From: Voacanga thouarsii
Taxonomy: Eukaryota; Streptophyta; Magnoliopsida; Gentianales; Apocynaceae
DNA: 64,000 bases
Assembly (NCBI GenBank): GCA_026120185.1
Contig: JANUWF010002282.1
Location: 248,001 to 312,000, forward strand
Direction of reading: 5' to 3'
Shown here: one piece after another, positions 54,291-64,000 of the stretch
How positions within the stretch are numbered: the stretch's first letter is position 1
How the letters are laid out: every line of letters begins with the position of its first letter
Program-made: the position numbers and the translations under genes
Notes under the pieces: generated by a model
What the model saw: the letters and a program-made list of their open reading frames with translations, nothing else
Databases searched by the model: none
Told to the model about the DNA's origin: nothing

Positions 54291-57200
54291 TGTAACACCC
54301 CACGAGTACGTACCCTAAAAGGGCGGGGATGTCGCCCCATCCCATAGGACAAGGGGTCTTTAGAATGAGGTATAAATTATAAAGGTAATCTCCAAAAGGA
54401 TCAACTTAGATAAATAAAGAAATACTCTTATTACACCAGGCTCGACTTGGAGCAAAACAGAATAAAACAAAATATTGTTTAGAAGTATAAGCAACAAATG
54501 TCTCCTAGAACGGATAGAGAAAATAGCAAAAGCTTCAACTATTACATGCCCCGCAGACTCAGCACAGTCTATCTCCTGAAAACATGATGTAAAACGGTGT
54601 GAGAATAAATCTCAATAAGTCCTGTGTATGCACATGGTGTTTTGAATAGTTCGTGTATGCAAAGTGTAAAACATTTGTAGAAATAATTTGGCAAGTCATA
54701 ACAATATCTTTTCGCAAGGAGTGGGTTTTCCTCATTGTCACACTTTGTACAAAATAAATCCTCCACTCAGATAAAAGTCATGTCACCACACGTTGGGCTC
54801 CATGAGAACAAATTGGCCAAGGCACCACACTTTGTGCACCTTATCCGGAAGATTACCACACGTTGGGCGTTCTGATCAAGGTGGGTGTACAGCCCACCGG
54901 GTGAGATACTCCTCGATCTCTACACCAAACAAAACCATCCGGGTGTCCATGCCGGGAATATAAATAATACCTTTCAGGTATACAGCTAGCTCGGACTGGC
55001 CTGACCAACCAACACTGTCGTCTTTTCAAGCCGAGTTCATCTTCTGGAGGTGGCCTCCTACCAGAAGACTTACGCTAGCCCTCTAAGACTAGTATTGTTA
55101 GCCTACCCTTATTGAGTACTCAACGAACATATCCGTCAATTCCTGATTCACAATATTTTCAAACCTTGGCTTTGTAAAACGTGGTTTTCTTTAAAAGAGA
55201 TTTCTAAAAATTTAGGAAAAGAATAGTTTTCTTGATAAAATCGTTAGTTTGACAAAACCGTTTAAAGAATAAATATCCACGTTTACAACCCAAGCAAACA
55301 TGGTTTAACAATAGCTTTACAAAGCTTCACAACATGGACTTGCCATCACAACCTTTGACAAAACAGTTTATAAAAGGACTTACCATTACAACATTTAATA
55401 AAATAGTTTATGTGAGGACTTACTTGATTTGCCTCGGATAACGAGATAAATTCACAGCTGGCTTTCCTCAATTATCCTCCTGATCTAAACCATATAATAT
55501 CATGATCAGGGTCTCAATTAATTCAAACATGCTCTAATCCCATTTATTTTCAGAACAATTCGCAAACTCCTATTTAATTCCAAGTAAACTATTCAATCCC
55601 CAAAGATCATATACTACGACCACATGTTTATCTCGCTAATAAACACCATTACACTTTACTTTCGGCATCTAGGGAGGGTATTCCCTTACCTTGCAACTAC
55701 CGGGTAATGAGGTCTCGATGCTCCTATGGTGATCGTCCCGAGTTTGCTTGAAAAGGAGAGAAAAGCTATCTCATTTACTCCTTTTGACCGACAATTAAAG
55801 AAGAAGATGAAATCAGCCTCTATAGGGCGTGATTTAAGGGTAGAAGAAAGAGAAAAGAATCATTAGAGAAAACGGCATCAAGAGGTTGAGAGGATTTTTG
55901 CTTACCTTAGGGTGTGTTCGATTTTTGCTTGGAATAGCTCTTGAGTTTTCGAAAATTTTGCAGAGAGATGTTGCTGAAATTTTCGTGTAGAATGGAGAGG
56001 GTAGATGGTGGCTATGATTTAGAGTTGGAGAAGATTGGTTTAGGGTTAGATGGTGATGTTTAGATAGACTCCTAATGGCTTTAGGTTTCATGGACAGCAA
56101 AGGCAAAATTTCAGCTTGTTGCGTGTCTCCTTGCTACCAATTTTAGGGGAGTTTAATGGAGGATAAGATTCTGCAATTTTGCTCCTTTATGCTGGTCGAA
56201 ATACTGCTCAAGGGAAGGGCTGAATGTGTTCAGAATTTTGGGCCAAACAAGGAAGAGTTTGAGCGAGTTTTGATGACTGAAAAATCCTGTGCAAGTGCTG
56301 TGAAAATTTTGTGCAAGAGTAACAAGGTTTGGACTGTTTTGGCTACTGTACTTCTACCAAAATTTCCAGAGGAAAATTGGGGGTTTTGGGCGCTGAAAAT
56401 TGCTTGATCAGCTGGGGGTTTTTGGTGTGTTTTGTGTGCAGAATTTCGATTGGAGTAGGAACACAACAGCTGGCCGAAATTCCTGCACCAAGCTGCCGAA
56501 ATTCCTGTGCATGAGCTGGACGAATTTCAGTGTTTTTGTGTGAATAAAATTCTGGTTTTGTGCAGCTAAGGTACCCTGAATTGATGAGGAATATTTAGGT
56601 GTTTTGAGCTAGGATTTACAGAGTTGGATTGTAGCTAAGAAGCTGGAATTTTCGGACAGCTTGTGGTGACACAAGGCTGCCGAAATTCAGCTAGGAAAAG
56701 GAAGAAAATCCTAGTTGAATTTGGATTGAAATAAAATCTGATTTTATCAAGGATTTGGATAGGATTTCCTCTAGTCCTAGAAGAGTTTGGATTGTGCTAC
56801 AAGTCCTCCAAGAAGTGGCGGCACTTGCTGGAATTTTTTTCCCGATTTTTAGCTAACATTCTAGGATTGAAATCAACAAGATTTCCTACTAGGAAAAGGA
56901 CTCATTAATTCCACCTATCCATGGCAACATCTATCTAGCTAAAATCAAGCTAATATTTTAATTACTAGCTAGGGTTTTTTCGAAAATCCTAAGGAACACA
57001 AGCTAAAAATTAAAGGTGAACTTTATTCACATCAAAGTCCTTGAATTTAGGAAATAAATATAGAGACTTATTTCCTTGGAGTAAAAATACTAAAATTTCT
57101 CTAGGATAGCTAGATTCTTTTTCGGCCAAGATAAGAAATGGTTTAAGGAAAAGAATTTCAAGAGGAGAAACTAACTTCACAAAAGGTAGGATTCGAACTC

Positions 57201-57502
57201 GGGTCACCAAAGGTAATCACCAACCTCCCCGCTATTCCAAAACAACTCCAATACTAATTTTTCTACAAGAAGTTCTTACCACCCCAATACTCATCCTTCC
57301 AAATCTTCGACCAAACCTCCCTTATCCAAATACTTTAACAACACAACTATTTCACATCAATTAATTCAAATGCAAGAACAACGGAAAAATTCACATGCAT
57401 CCATGCAAATAAAATTATTCTAGCTACCACATAAAATGCAAGATGCTATGCAATGCATGACTTTTTCCCATAGTCAAAGGTGGTTTTGGGCAGGGTATTA
57501 CA
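54291..57502 (-). repeat. 5' LTR of element B
   Basis: It matches 34,113-37,324. It contains the same tRNA-like module at 57,183-57,249 and the hairpin block at 54,325-54,360. No gene is supported in it. Confidence 0.93.
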
Positions 57503-58500
57503 CTTAGACCACTCCATGTTTCGGACCTTCCAAAAGATGGCTGACACGATCCAACAGTTGACTAAGAATGCAAAGGTAAACGAGAGTATAAGTAAGAAAA
57601 GTCAGCAAGGTGAAGTCGTATCGGATCGAGCCCTTGAGCACTTTTTGAAATTTCACCCTCCACAATTTCAAGGGTGACCTGACTTAAAATAGAAGGCTAA
57701 AAAATTAGATTGGATAGATGGAAAAGATCTTTGTAGCCCTGAACTATTCTTTGCAAAGGAATGTATAGCTTGCTATATTCCAGCTGAAAGGACCTGCCCA
57801 AGATTGGTGGCCAAGAAAAATGAATCAACGAGAATGGGAGTGAATAGATTTTAAGGACAGTTTTAAGAAAGTGTTTATTCCCATTTGGGTAGTAGAAAGA
57901 AAGGAGGATGAATTTCAAGCTGTTCGGTGAGCAGGTCGTATGGTGGGATAATATGCTGTTGAATTCAATAGACTAACAAAATATTTCCCACTATTAGTCC
58001 ATTCAGAAGTGGATAGGGTTAGACATTTTGTGAAGGGCTTATGGCCAGAGCTGAAGAGAGTATTAGCTAGTATGGCTCCCACCAGTTATAATGCTGTAGT
58101 AGAGACGACCTCTAGAACAAAAATGGCTGATAGTGAACAGGTAGGTGAGAGGAACCAAGGTAGATTATGGAGTGTGAATCAGAAGAGACTTGGAGGGTCC
58201 CGATAGCAGAGGAAAGGAAAGATGCAAAGGATGGGAGGCTCGACTAGTCCAATTGGAGAATCGTCGCCTTTTAAATACTTCAATTGTGGAGAGTTAGGCC
58301 ACAAGAGTTTTCAATGCCCTCACCCACGAAGAATAGGAGGATGGAGTCGATCTGGAAACAACAACTAAGGATAGAGATTAGGATTCAGATGAAGAAACCC
58401 AAGGCAAGCTTCTACCTCCAGAACTGGACCATCCAAACCGTAAGTAAACACTCGAATGGTGGCCTTAGAGAAGATAGATAATCAGATTGTAGTGGTGGAA
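57503..58500 (+). pseudogene. Gag of element C, continuing after element B
   Basis: Continuing the frame from 34,112: TFQKMADTIQQLTKNAK and EHFLKFHPPQFQG, then a stop at about 57,678. In other frames come NYSLQRN, QLKGPAQDWW, KVFIPIWVVERKEDEFQ, VDRVRHFVKGLWPELKRVLA and PTSYNAVVETTSRT. A knuckle reads KYFNCGELGHKSFQCP, with Tyr for the first Cys. The order matches the gag of B. Many stops, several at Trp positions, break it. Confidence 0.85.
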
Positions 58501-59060
58501 GGTAAGCTCATTATTTTCGATCATACTACTATAGTATTAGTAGATCCTGGTTTTACGCATCCCTTTATTGCCAATTTATTTCTTGATTCTATAGAGATAA
58601 AAGGGGAATAAATTTCATATGAAATGGTTGTTAGTACCCTATTGGAGAAGTAAATAAATAGTGAGAAAATACATAGAAAATGTAAGATCTTGGTAGGAGA
58701 TGAAGTATTAGAAGGAGATTTGATAAGTTTGCCCATAGAGGATTATGATGCTGTCTTGGGCATGGATGGGCTATCTCAGCATCATGCTTAAGTTGGTTGT
58801 AGACATAAAGTAGTACGTTTCCATTGGCTTGGGAAACCAATATTGGAATCTGTAGGTGAGGTTGGAAAGAAAAGTAATGTTTTTATTTCAGGGCTCAGGG
58901 CCCAGAAGATAATTAGGAAATGGTGGACGGGATACTTGGCTTATGTAATTATTCAGGCAGAAGATGTTAAGAAGCCTAAAGATATGCCTGTTGTAAATGA
59001 ATATTTAGATATTTTTCCAGTAGGAGTTACCAATGGTGAGAGAAGTAGAGTTCTTCATTG
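58501..59060 (+). pseudogene. Protease region of element C
   Basis: A frame with VLVDPGFTHPFI corresponds to the aspartic protease site; DSG is DPG here. DAVLGMDGLSQHHA follows, where the family has LGMDWL. Then a linker with RKWWTGYLAYVI leads to the RT. Stops and shifts occur (for example at about 58,611). Confidence 0.8.
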
Positions 59061-59700
59061 ACCTAGTGCCATTGACAGAACCTTTTTGAAGAACTCCTTA
59101 TAGAATGGCACTAAGAATTATAGGAGCTCAAGAAACAACTACAAGAGTTAATGGAGTAAGGGTTTATTCGACCAAGTACTTTACTGTGGGGAGCTCCTGT
59201 ATTGTTTGTTAAAAAGAAAGATGGGTCATTATAAATGTGTATAGATTATCGAGAGTTAAATGCAGTGACGATAAAGAATAAGTATCTATTGCCAATGGTC
59301 GATGAGCTGTTTGACCAGCTGCAAGGAGTTGGATGTTTTTTGAAATTAGACTTCAGGCAAAGATATTATGAAGTCCAGATTCGGGAAGAAAATATATCAA
59401 AAACGACATCTAACACTAGATATGGGCATTTTGAGTTTGTAATGATGCCCTTTGGTGTTACTAATGCCCCTGCTATTTTTATAGACTTGATGCACCAAAC
59501 ATTCCAGTTGTACTTAGATGATTTTGTGGTTATATTCATAGATGACATTCTGGGACACTCTAAAGATCCCTAAGAACATGATCAACACCTTCAGAATGTA
59601 GTAGGAAAATTATGGGAGGGTAGATTGTATGCAAAATTTAGTAACTGTGAGTTTTGGTTGCAGGGAGTAGCATTCTTGGGACATGTAATTGGTAGCTATT
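59061..59700 (+). pseudogene. Reverse transcriptase of element C
   Basis: After degraded PYRMA and SLLWGAPVLFVKKKDG blocks and a stop at about 59,233, a frame gives [61 protein letters not shown], then [13 protein letters not shown] (catalytic Asp pair present). The RT connection follows with AKFSNCEFWLQGVAFLGHVIG at about 59,630-59,690. Homology then jumps, which marks an internal deletion. Confidence 0.88.
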
Positions 59701-60442
59701 GTATTTTGTCTTAAGAAGTGGAGGCATTATTTATATAGAGCTGAGTAGGACAGCGAGATAGCATATGGGTGATAGTGGATCAATTGACTAAGTTCGCCCA
59801 TTTCATCCCTATCAATTAACAGGAATCTCTAGAGAAGTTAAATAAAATTTATATGGAAGAAAATGTCAGCTCCCATTATATTGGGAAAGTTTAGGATTGA
59901 GAACGAGTGAACAAGATGCTTTTGATCTTGAAAAGGTCCGATAGGCTGTAGAGATTATCAAATCCAAGTTAGAAGTAGTGCAGATTAGACAGAAAAGTTA
60001 TGCAGATCGACGTGGGAGAGATTTCGAATTTACTAAAGGGGATCATGTATTCTTAAAGTTGGCTCCACAACGACAATTAGGAATCAAAGAACAAGAAAAG
60101 ACGCTTGATCATACCCTATTGTCGAGAGGATTTGGAAAGTAGCCAATCGATTTGGAGTTACTAGTAGAACTTCAAGTTATTCATAGCATGCTTTATGTAT
60201 TGCAGCTTCGAAATTATGTGTCTGATCCTGTCCACATTTTGAATGAAGAATCCATTGAATTGACTTTAAGCTTGAAGAATGAGGAAAATCTTATTAAGAT
60301 CTTAGAGTATGCTAAAAAGGAATTAGGGAATGAGAAAATTTCACTTATACAAGTACCATGGAATCATCATCCTATACAACATTCAACTTGGGAGACAGAG
60401 GCAAAGATGTTGAAGAAATACCCAGAACTATTCCAAGTGTAA
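59688..60442 (+). pseudogene. RNase H-integrase-chromodomain pieces of element C
   Basis: Three deletions join distant parts. GHVIG jumps to an RNase H scrap ([18 protein letters not shown], about 59,690-59,746). That jumps to the integrase core (WVIVDQLTKFAHFIPIN, about 59,766-59,816). After KLNKI it jumps to YGRKCQLPLYW (about 59,850). Then come IRQKSYADRRGRDFEF, a degraded linker with VLQLRNYVSDPVHILNEE, and the chromodomain (NEKISLIQVPWNHHPIQHSTWETEA and KYPELFQV) ending in TAA at about 60,440. No catalytic triad is left. Confidence 0.85.
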
Positions 60443-60468
60443 GCCAAATTTCGAGGATGAAATTTTTG

Positions 60469-60482
60469 TAAGGAGGGGAGAA
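60469..60482 (+). other. Polypurine tract of element C
   Basis: TAAGGAGGGGAGAA lies directly before the LTR start TGTAACACCCC. Confidence 0.9.
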
Positions 60483-63400
60483 TGTAACACCCCACCTTTA
60501 TACTTTCGATTGGCTACTATTTGTAATAGGATGAGAATTTGTATTGATGTCCAAAACAAAAGTTGAACGGTGTAATGAGATGAATACTTTGGTCAAATAA
60601 AATTTTATCGGGACCTGGATATAACTATTAGATTTGTTCCACCCATACCCTAAATTTTTAGAGGGCTATTATTATTAACAAAATAAGAATTTTATGGTAC
60701 TCTGAAAAGAGAAATTGATCAGTGCGAATAAACGCACGTTTTGCTGTGAATTATGCTACCTGGGATATTGGAGGCATTTTTGTCATTTTGACCGCGCCTG
60801 CGACTCTGACCACAAATTTGACCAAGTAGAGAAGGAATTGAAGAATTTAAGTGTTACCAATGGATTCAATGGAAGTTTTGGAGATGAAAGGAGAAATAAA
60901 ATATTTTTCCGTTACGAACCTGATTTTGGTCATCTTTGAAGAAAATAGAAAAATGCGGTTGAAAATGGAATATGTTGATTCTTGTGATTGGTGGCCAAGG
61001 ACAAGTGTCAAATAATAAAAGCATGCATGAAATATTCATGCATGCAAGACTTCCTAAATAAGCTTTTCAAAATAATTAAGGAAAATGCAAAAAAATGAGA
61101 ACGTGACACGTGTAAAGTAGCCACCATTCATTTAATTGAGAAAAATCCTATTGGTCATTATTTTGACCAAAGAATGGTGGTAGATTTAGGGGAGAAACCA
61201 GACAAGACCATAAAATAAGAAGGAAGGAAGAACTAAGGAAGAAAAAGAAAGGAAAAATTAAGAAAAAATAGAAAAACTGATAGAAAGAAAAAGAGCGTGT
61301 AATTCTTGGTGTGTTCTTGGTGTTCTTGGAGCAAGATCAAGCCAAAATATCCTATACACAAGGCAAAGTCCTATGCTTCAAGAATTAAAGGTGTAGATTT
61401 CATTATGATGATAATTTTGATAAGACTTATAACATGAAAGCATGAGATTTGTGATGATTAAAATGATTATTGTGTACTATGTGAGACTTTGAGTGTGCAA
61501 GCGTGTGTACTAGTTCGATGAAGGATTCATAGGCTATATTTTGAGTGATGAATAAGGATATTTTAATGGTGATTTAAAAGGGGGTTCACGATAGAGAAGA
61601 AAGATGGTAGAGTTAGGATAAAAATGGGGTAACACGTTTAAGAAAATAGATTATGATTGTTTTTGAACGTTGATGTTAATTGCATACTATTTGCCTAAGA
61701 ACATAGTGGCTTTCTAGAACCTGAAAACCAGAAGAATTATGGTTGTTTGAAGGGAAATGAAGTGGACTAAGGGTTATATAGGTGCTATGAATCAAGAAGC
61801 ACAAGTAGGTGAACTTGTTTTGTGAAAATGGACTAAAAACAAGAAAACTATTGGGGCTACTTTTGCCTAGTAATGAGTCACAGGGACCAGAACACTAAAC
61901 AAGGCAAACTCAAAATTAAATTCAAGAGTCTTGTGGTCATTTTGGTATATCATACATCAAAATCAAAGTTGTAGTAAAATCATGTGTCAAAACAGCAAAA
62001 TTTTAGAAATTTGCTTGGAACATGGACAAATTTAAGGATGATTAATTGTGTGATTTTGGATAAAATAATTGGGTAGATATGAAGTGAATCCTTCATTTAT
62101 GAAGGGAGGAAGTATGTGGAAAAAGGAAAACAAAAGAATCAAACAAACGATGAAAAAATGACGTGAACGAAAGTTGAGCGTTTTCCTTAACCGTCGATTG
62201 AACGTCGGTTGGACGTAGGCTACCATCGGGCACATCGGCTGAACGTCAGCCAACCGTCCGCTATTTTTTGACCGAACGCAAATTGACCCAAAAATGATGT
62301 TTGCTATTATTTTAGCGGTAAACGGCCAACAGAACGTCTAAAATGGTAGAACGGTGACTAAACGGTCGTAAACGTGAAGAGTACTTAGGACACGAGGTAA
62401 GTCCCTTTGATTTCTAAAACCATTCCCTTTGATTTGTTAAACCATTTGAAAGCTAGTATGCTTCACTTTTCCAGGAAATGCTATGTTTTATACCAATTTA
62501 GAAATCCCTAAACATGTTTAAGGTTTATTTGAGCAAGAATTATTTTATGCAATTTTAGGCTCCATTAAACATCATAATTGGCTTGGAAATCTTACCGGAT
62601 GATTAAAGCATGAATTTTGTGATTTTGGTCCTTTTTTGATTAAATATTTGGGATTTTCAGAAAATGGTAAAGTTTTGGAATCGAGTATTCATAAATTGAC
62701 TAGAATGCCCTTAATAGAACATTTTATGGAAATATATTTGGAAACTTTGAATTTAATCCTCTTTTTGGATTAGAATTATTATTGATTTCTTGGAATGAGT
62801 TCCTTTTGGAATAGAGTATTTGGAAAATGATCCAAATGTCCTTATTGGGATGTTTATGAAAACTTTTGGAATCGGGTATACGGTAAATGAGTGAAATACC
62901 CTTATTGGAACTTTTGTGAATACTTTTCAAATCGGATAAAGGTAAAATGACCTAAATACCCTTGGAAAGTCTTTTGGAAATAGGGTATGGATAAAATGAC
63001 TTGGATACCCTTGGAAATGATTTTTGTGATCGAATATGGGGAAAATGACCCAAATACTATTGGAAACTTATTTTGAGGTATGAAAAGAACTCTTTAACCT
63101 GTTTTAGAAAATGACCTCTCGTGATGAGATCGACTTTTGAAAAACAATCTTTTGATCCCTGAAATTGTTTTATTGGCATAATATGCCATGGAATGAATTG
63201 ATTGGCTTTGTGGAGCCTGTGTGAATAATGATCGGACTTGTGAGTCAGTAGGGTAAAATTATGGAAAGTGTTGTTTTGCCCTAAAAATATTTTGATTTGA
63301 AAATTCTGTGGGATCAGACAATCCTCTGGCAGGACCAATTAGATGGGGTTGGTATTGTTAATGTTGAGAACTCAGCAAGGACTTTGATTTTTGTACTAGC

Positions 63401-64000
63401 CTAGGTTAGAGTTAGAAGACCCTAGCAATCTGGCCTAGTTCCTGGGATTGTCTTGCTCTAAATTAGGTGATAGGACATTGAGATTAGTAGTCCTGGCTAG
63501 GCGTTTAGCACTTGGCAATTGCCGCGTCTGCAAGCTCTTCTTATTTTGAGTCATTCGCTAGATGTCGGGCGGGGACACTCATCGCGTTTGACTCCTTGCT
63601 ACCTCGATGGTGATTAATGTTATGATTGGGACCCCAAGCTTATGGTAGTAAGTAAAAGATTGTGTATTGCGGTACACTAGGTATGCTGTGGTATACCTGC
63701 ATAGAAGTACGTTGCAGTGTACTTCTTTCGGCGACACACGGTTGAGTACTGGAGGTTGAGCTCCCAATACAATGATACTTGGCGCTGAAGGCAAGGATGT
63801 AGGACTTACATACAGGTCGACCTTCTGTTGGAGGAGTGCCTGTGGTTTTAAAGCTGGGACAATTATTTGAAATTTGAAATAAAGTTTTTCGAAAATGATT
63901 AAGTTCTGGATAAACTCTTATTTAGAGAGTTTTGGAATTATTTTTCTAGTGAACAAATGATATGCTATTCCATAATAGTTTTATGTACCCTATTCTTTCA
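60483..64000 (+). repeat. 3' LTR of element C, cut by the window end
   Basis: It begins TGTAACACCCCACC after the polypurine tract. Its last 485 bp match 30,583 onward of the 5' LTR, so roughly 350-400 bp lie beyond the window and the full LTR would be about 3.9 kb. It includes a purine-rich leader-like part (about 61,200-61,290), a segment with repeated AACGTC/GAACG words (about 62,160-62,370), and a segment where ACTTTTGGAATCG and CCCTTATTGG-type phrases recur five or six times (62,640-63,060). No gene is supported. Confidence 0.9.
62640..63070 (+). repeat. Degenerate internal repeats in LTR C
   Basis: A phrase of the form GGTAAAATGACC-x-AAATACCCTTGGAAA with GGAATCGGGTAT-type sequence before it recurs about every 55-65 bp, five or more times, with many changes. 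It looks like an old tandem expansion in the LTR. Confidence 0.65.

Larger units (their letters stand above)
34113..57502 (-). mobile_element. Gypsy chromovirus B (Tekay/Del-like), minus strand, host of element A
   Basis: Both ends show TGTAACACCCC...ATTACA LTRs of 3212 bp (34,113-37,324 and 54,291-57,502) with the perfect 5-bp duplication CTTAG (34,108-34,112 and 57,503-57,507). In minus orientation the order is 5' LTR, primer site (54,290-54,276), remnant leader ORF, gag (53,704-52,575), then element A, then protease-RT-RNase H-integrase-chromodomain (40,755-37,359), polypurine tract and 3' LTR. Without element A (and one CCTTC) it is about 11.6 kb. The LTRs differ at about 22 of the first 400 or so positions by eye. 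Several breaks make it non-functional. Confidence 0.95.

Overview
This is a repeat-dense, AT-rich nuclear window from a flowering plant. The evidence is Ty3/gypsy chromoviruses and Ty1/copia elements with tRNA-iMet-type primer sites, a Mutator-like element (MULE) carrying a plant mobile domain (PMD) gene, a CACTA element, and one probable host gene with plant-specific B3 and Myb/SANT-like domains. Nothing identifies the species. Almost all coding capacity belongs to transposable elements, most of it broken.

Left part (1-8.1 kb): the end of a long gypsy LTR with its primer site and the start of a leader ORF (element D, 1-2467) breaks into a minus-strand copia remnant (2468-4789). That remnant is joined to a copia gag of apparently different origin (about 4790-7216), which is split by a solo LTR with perfect target duplications. 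Host-like part (8.1-12.3 kb): a CT/CA repeat precedes a B3-domain exon pair and, 1.4 kb further on, a Myb/SANT-like exon pair. Their splice phases allow a single four-exon gene. A LINE RNase H relic lies between them.

Middle part: 12,303-19,164 is a complete MULE with 9-bp target duplications, inverted ends carrying seven copies of a 23-bp CpG palindrome, a decayed PMD gene split by a second solo LTR of the same family, and a transposase ORF without its N-terminus. 19.2-23.5 kb holds poorly recognisable relics. 23,497 to about 28 kb is a CACTA element with subterminal repeats, a Ptta/En-Spm-type gene and a truncated TNP2 transposase, all read on the minus strand. 28-30.6 kb is unclassified.

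Right part (30.6-64 kb): three gypsy chromoviruses are nested. The oldest (C, plus strand) received B (minus strand, 34,113-57,502, duplication CTTAG) inside its gag. B then received A (plus strand, 40,756-52,569, duplication CCTTC) between its gag and protease. A separate copia solo LTR sits in C's leader. LTR divergence judged by eye (A least, then B, then C) agrees with this order. Chromodomain, domain order and very long LTRs suggest the Tekay/Del clade.

The most unusual signal is a small acidic ORF between primer site and gag. It is intact in A (176 codons), broken in C and D, and reduced to its ends in B. It has a shared Trp-Leu plus acidic tail and an acceptor-like sequence just before its ATG. 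Other items worth a look are tRNA-like A/B-box modules inside these elements, paired hairpins just before the primer site, and the MULE palindrome array.
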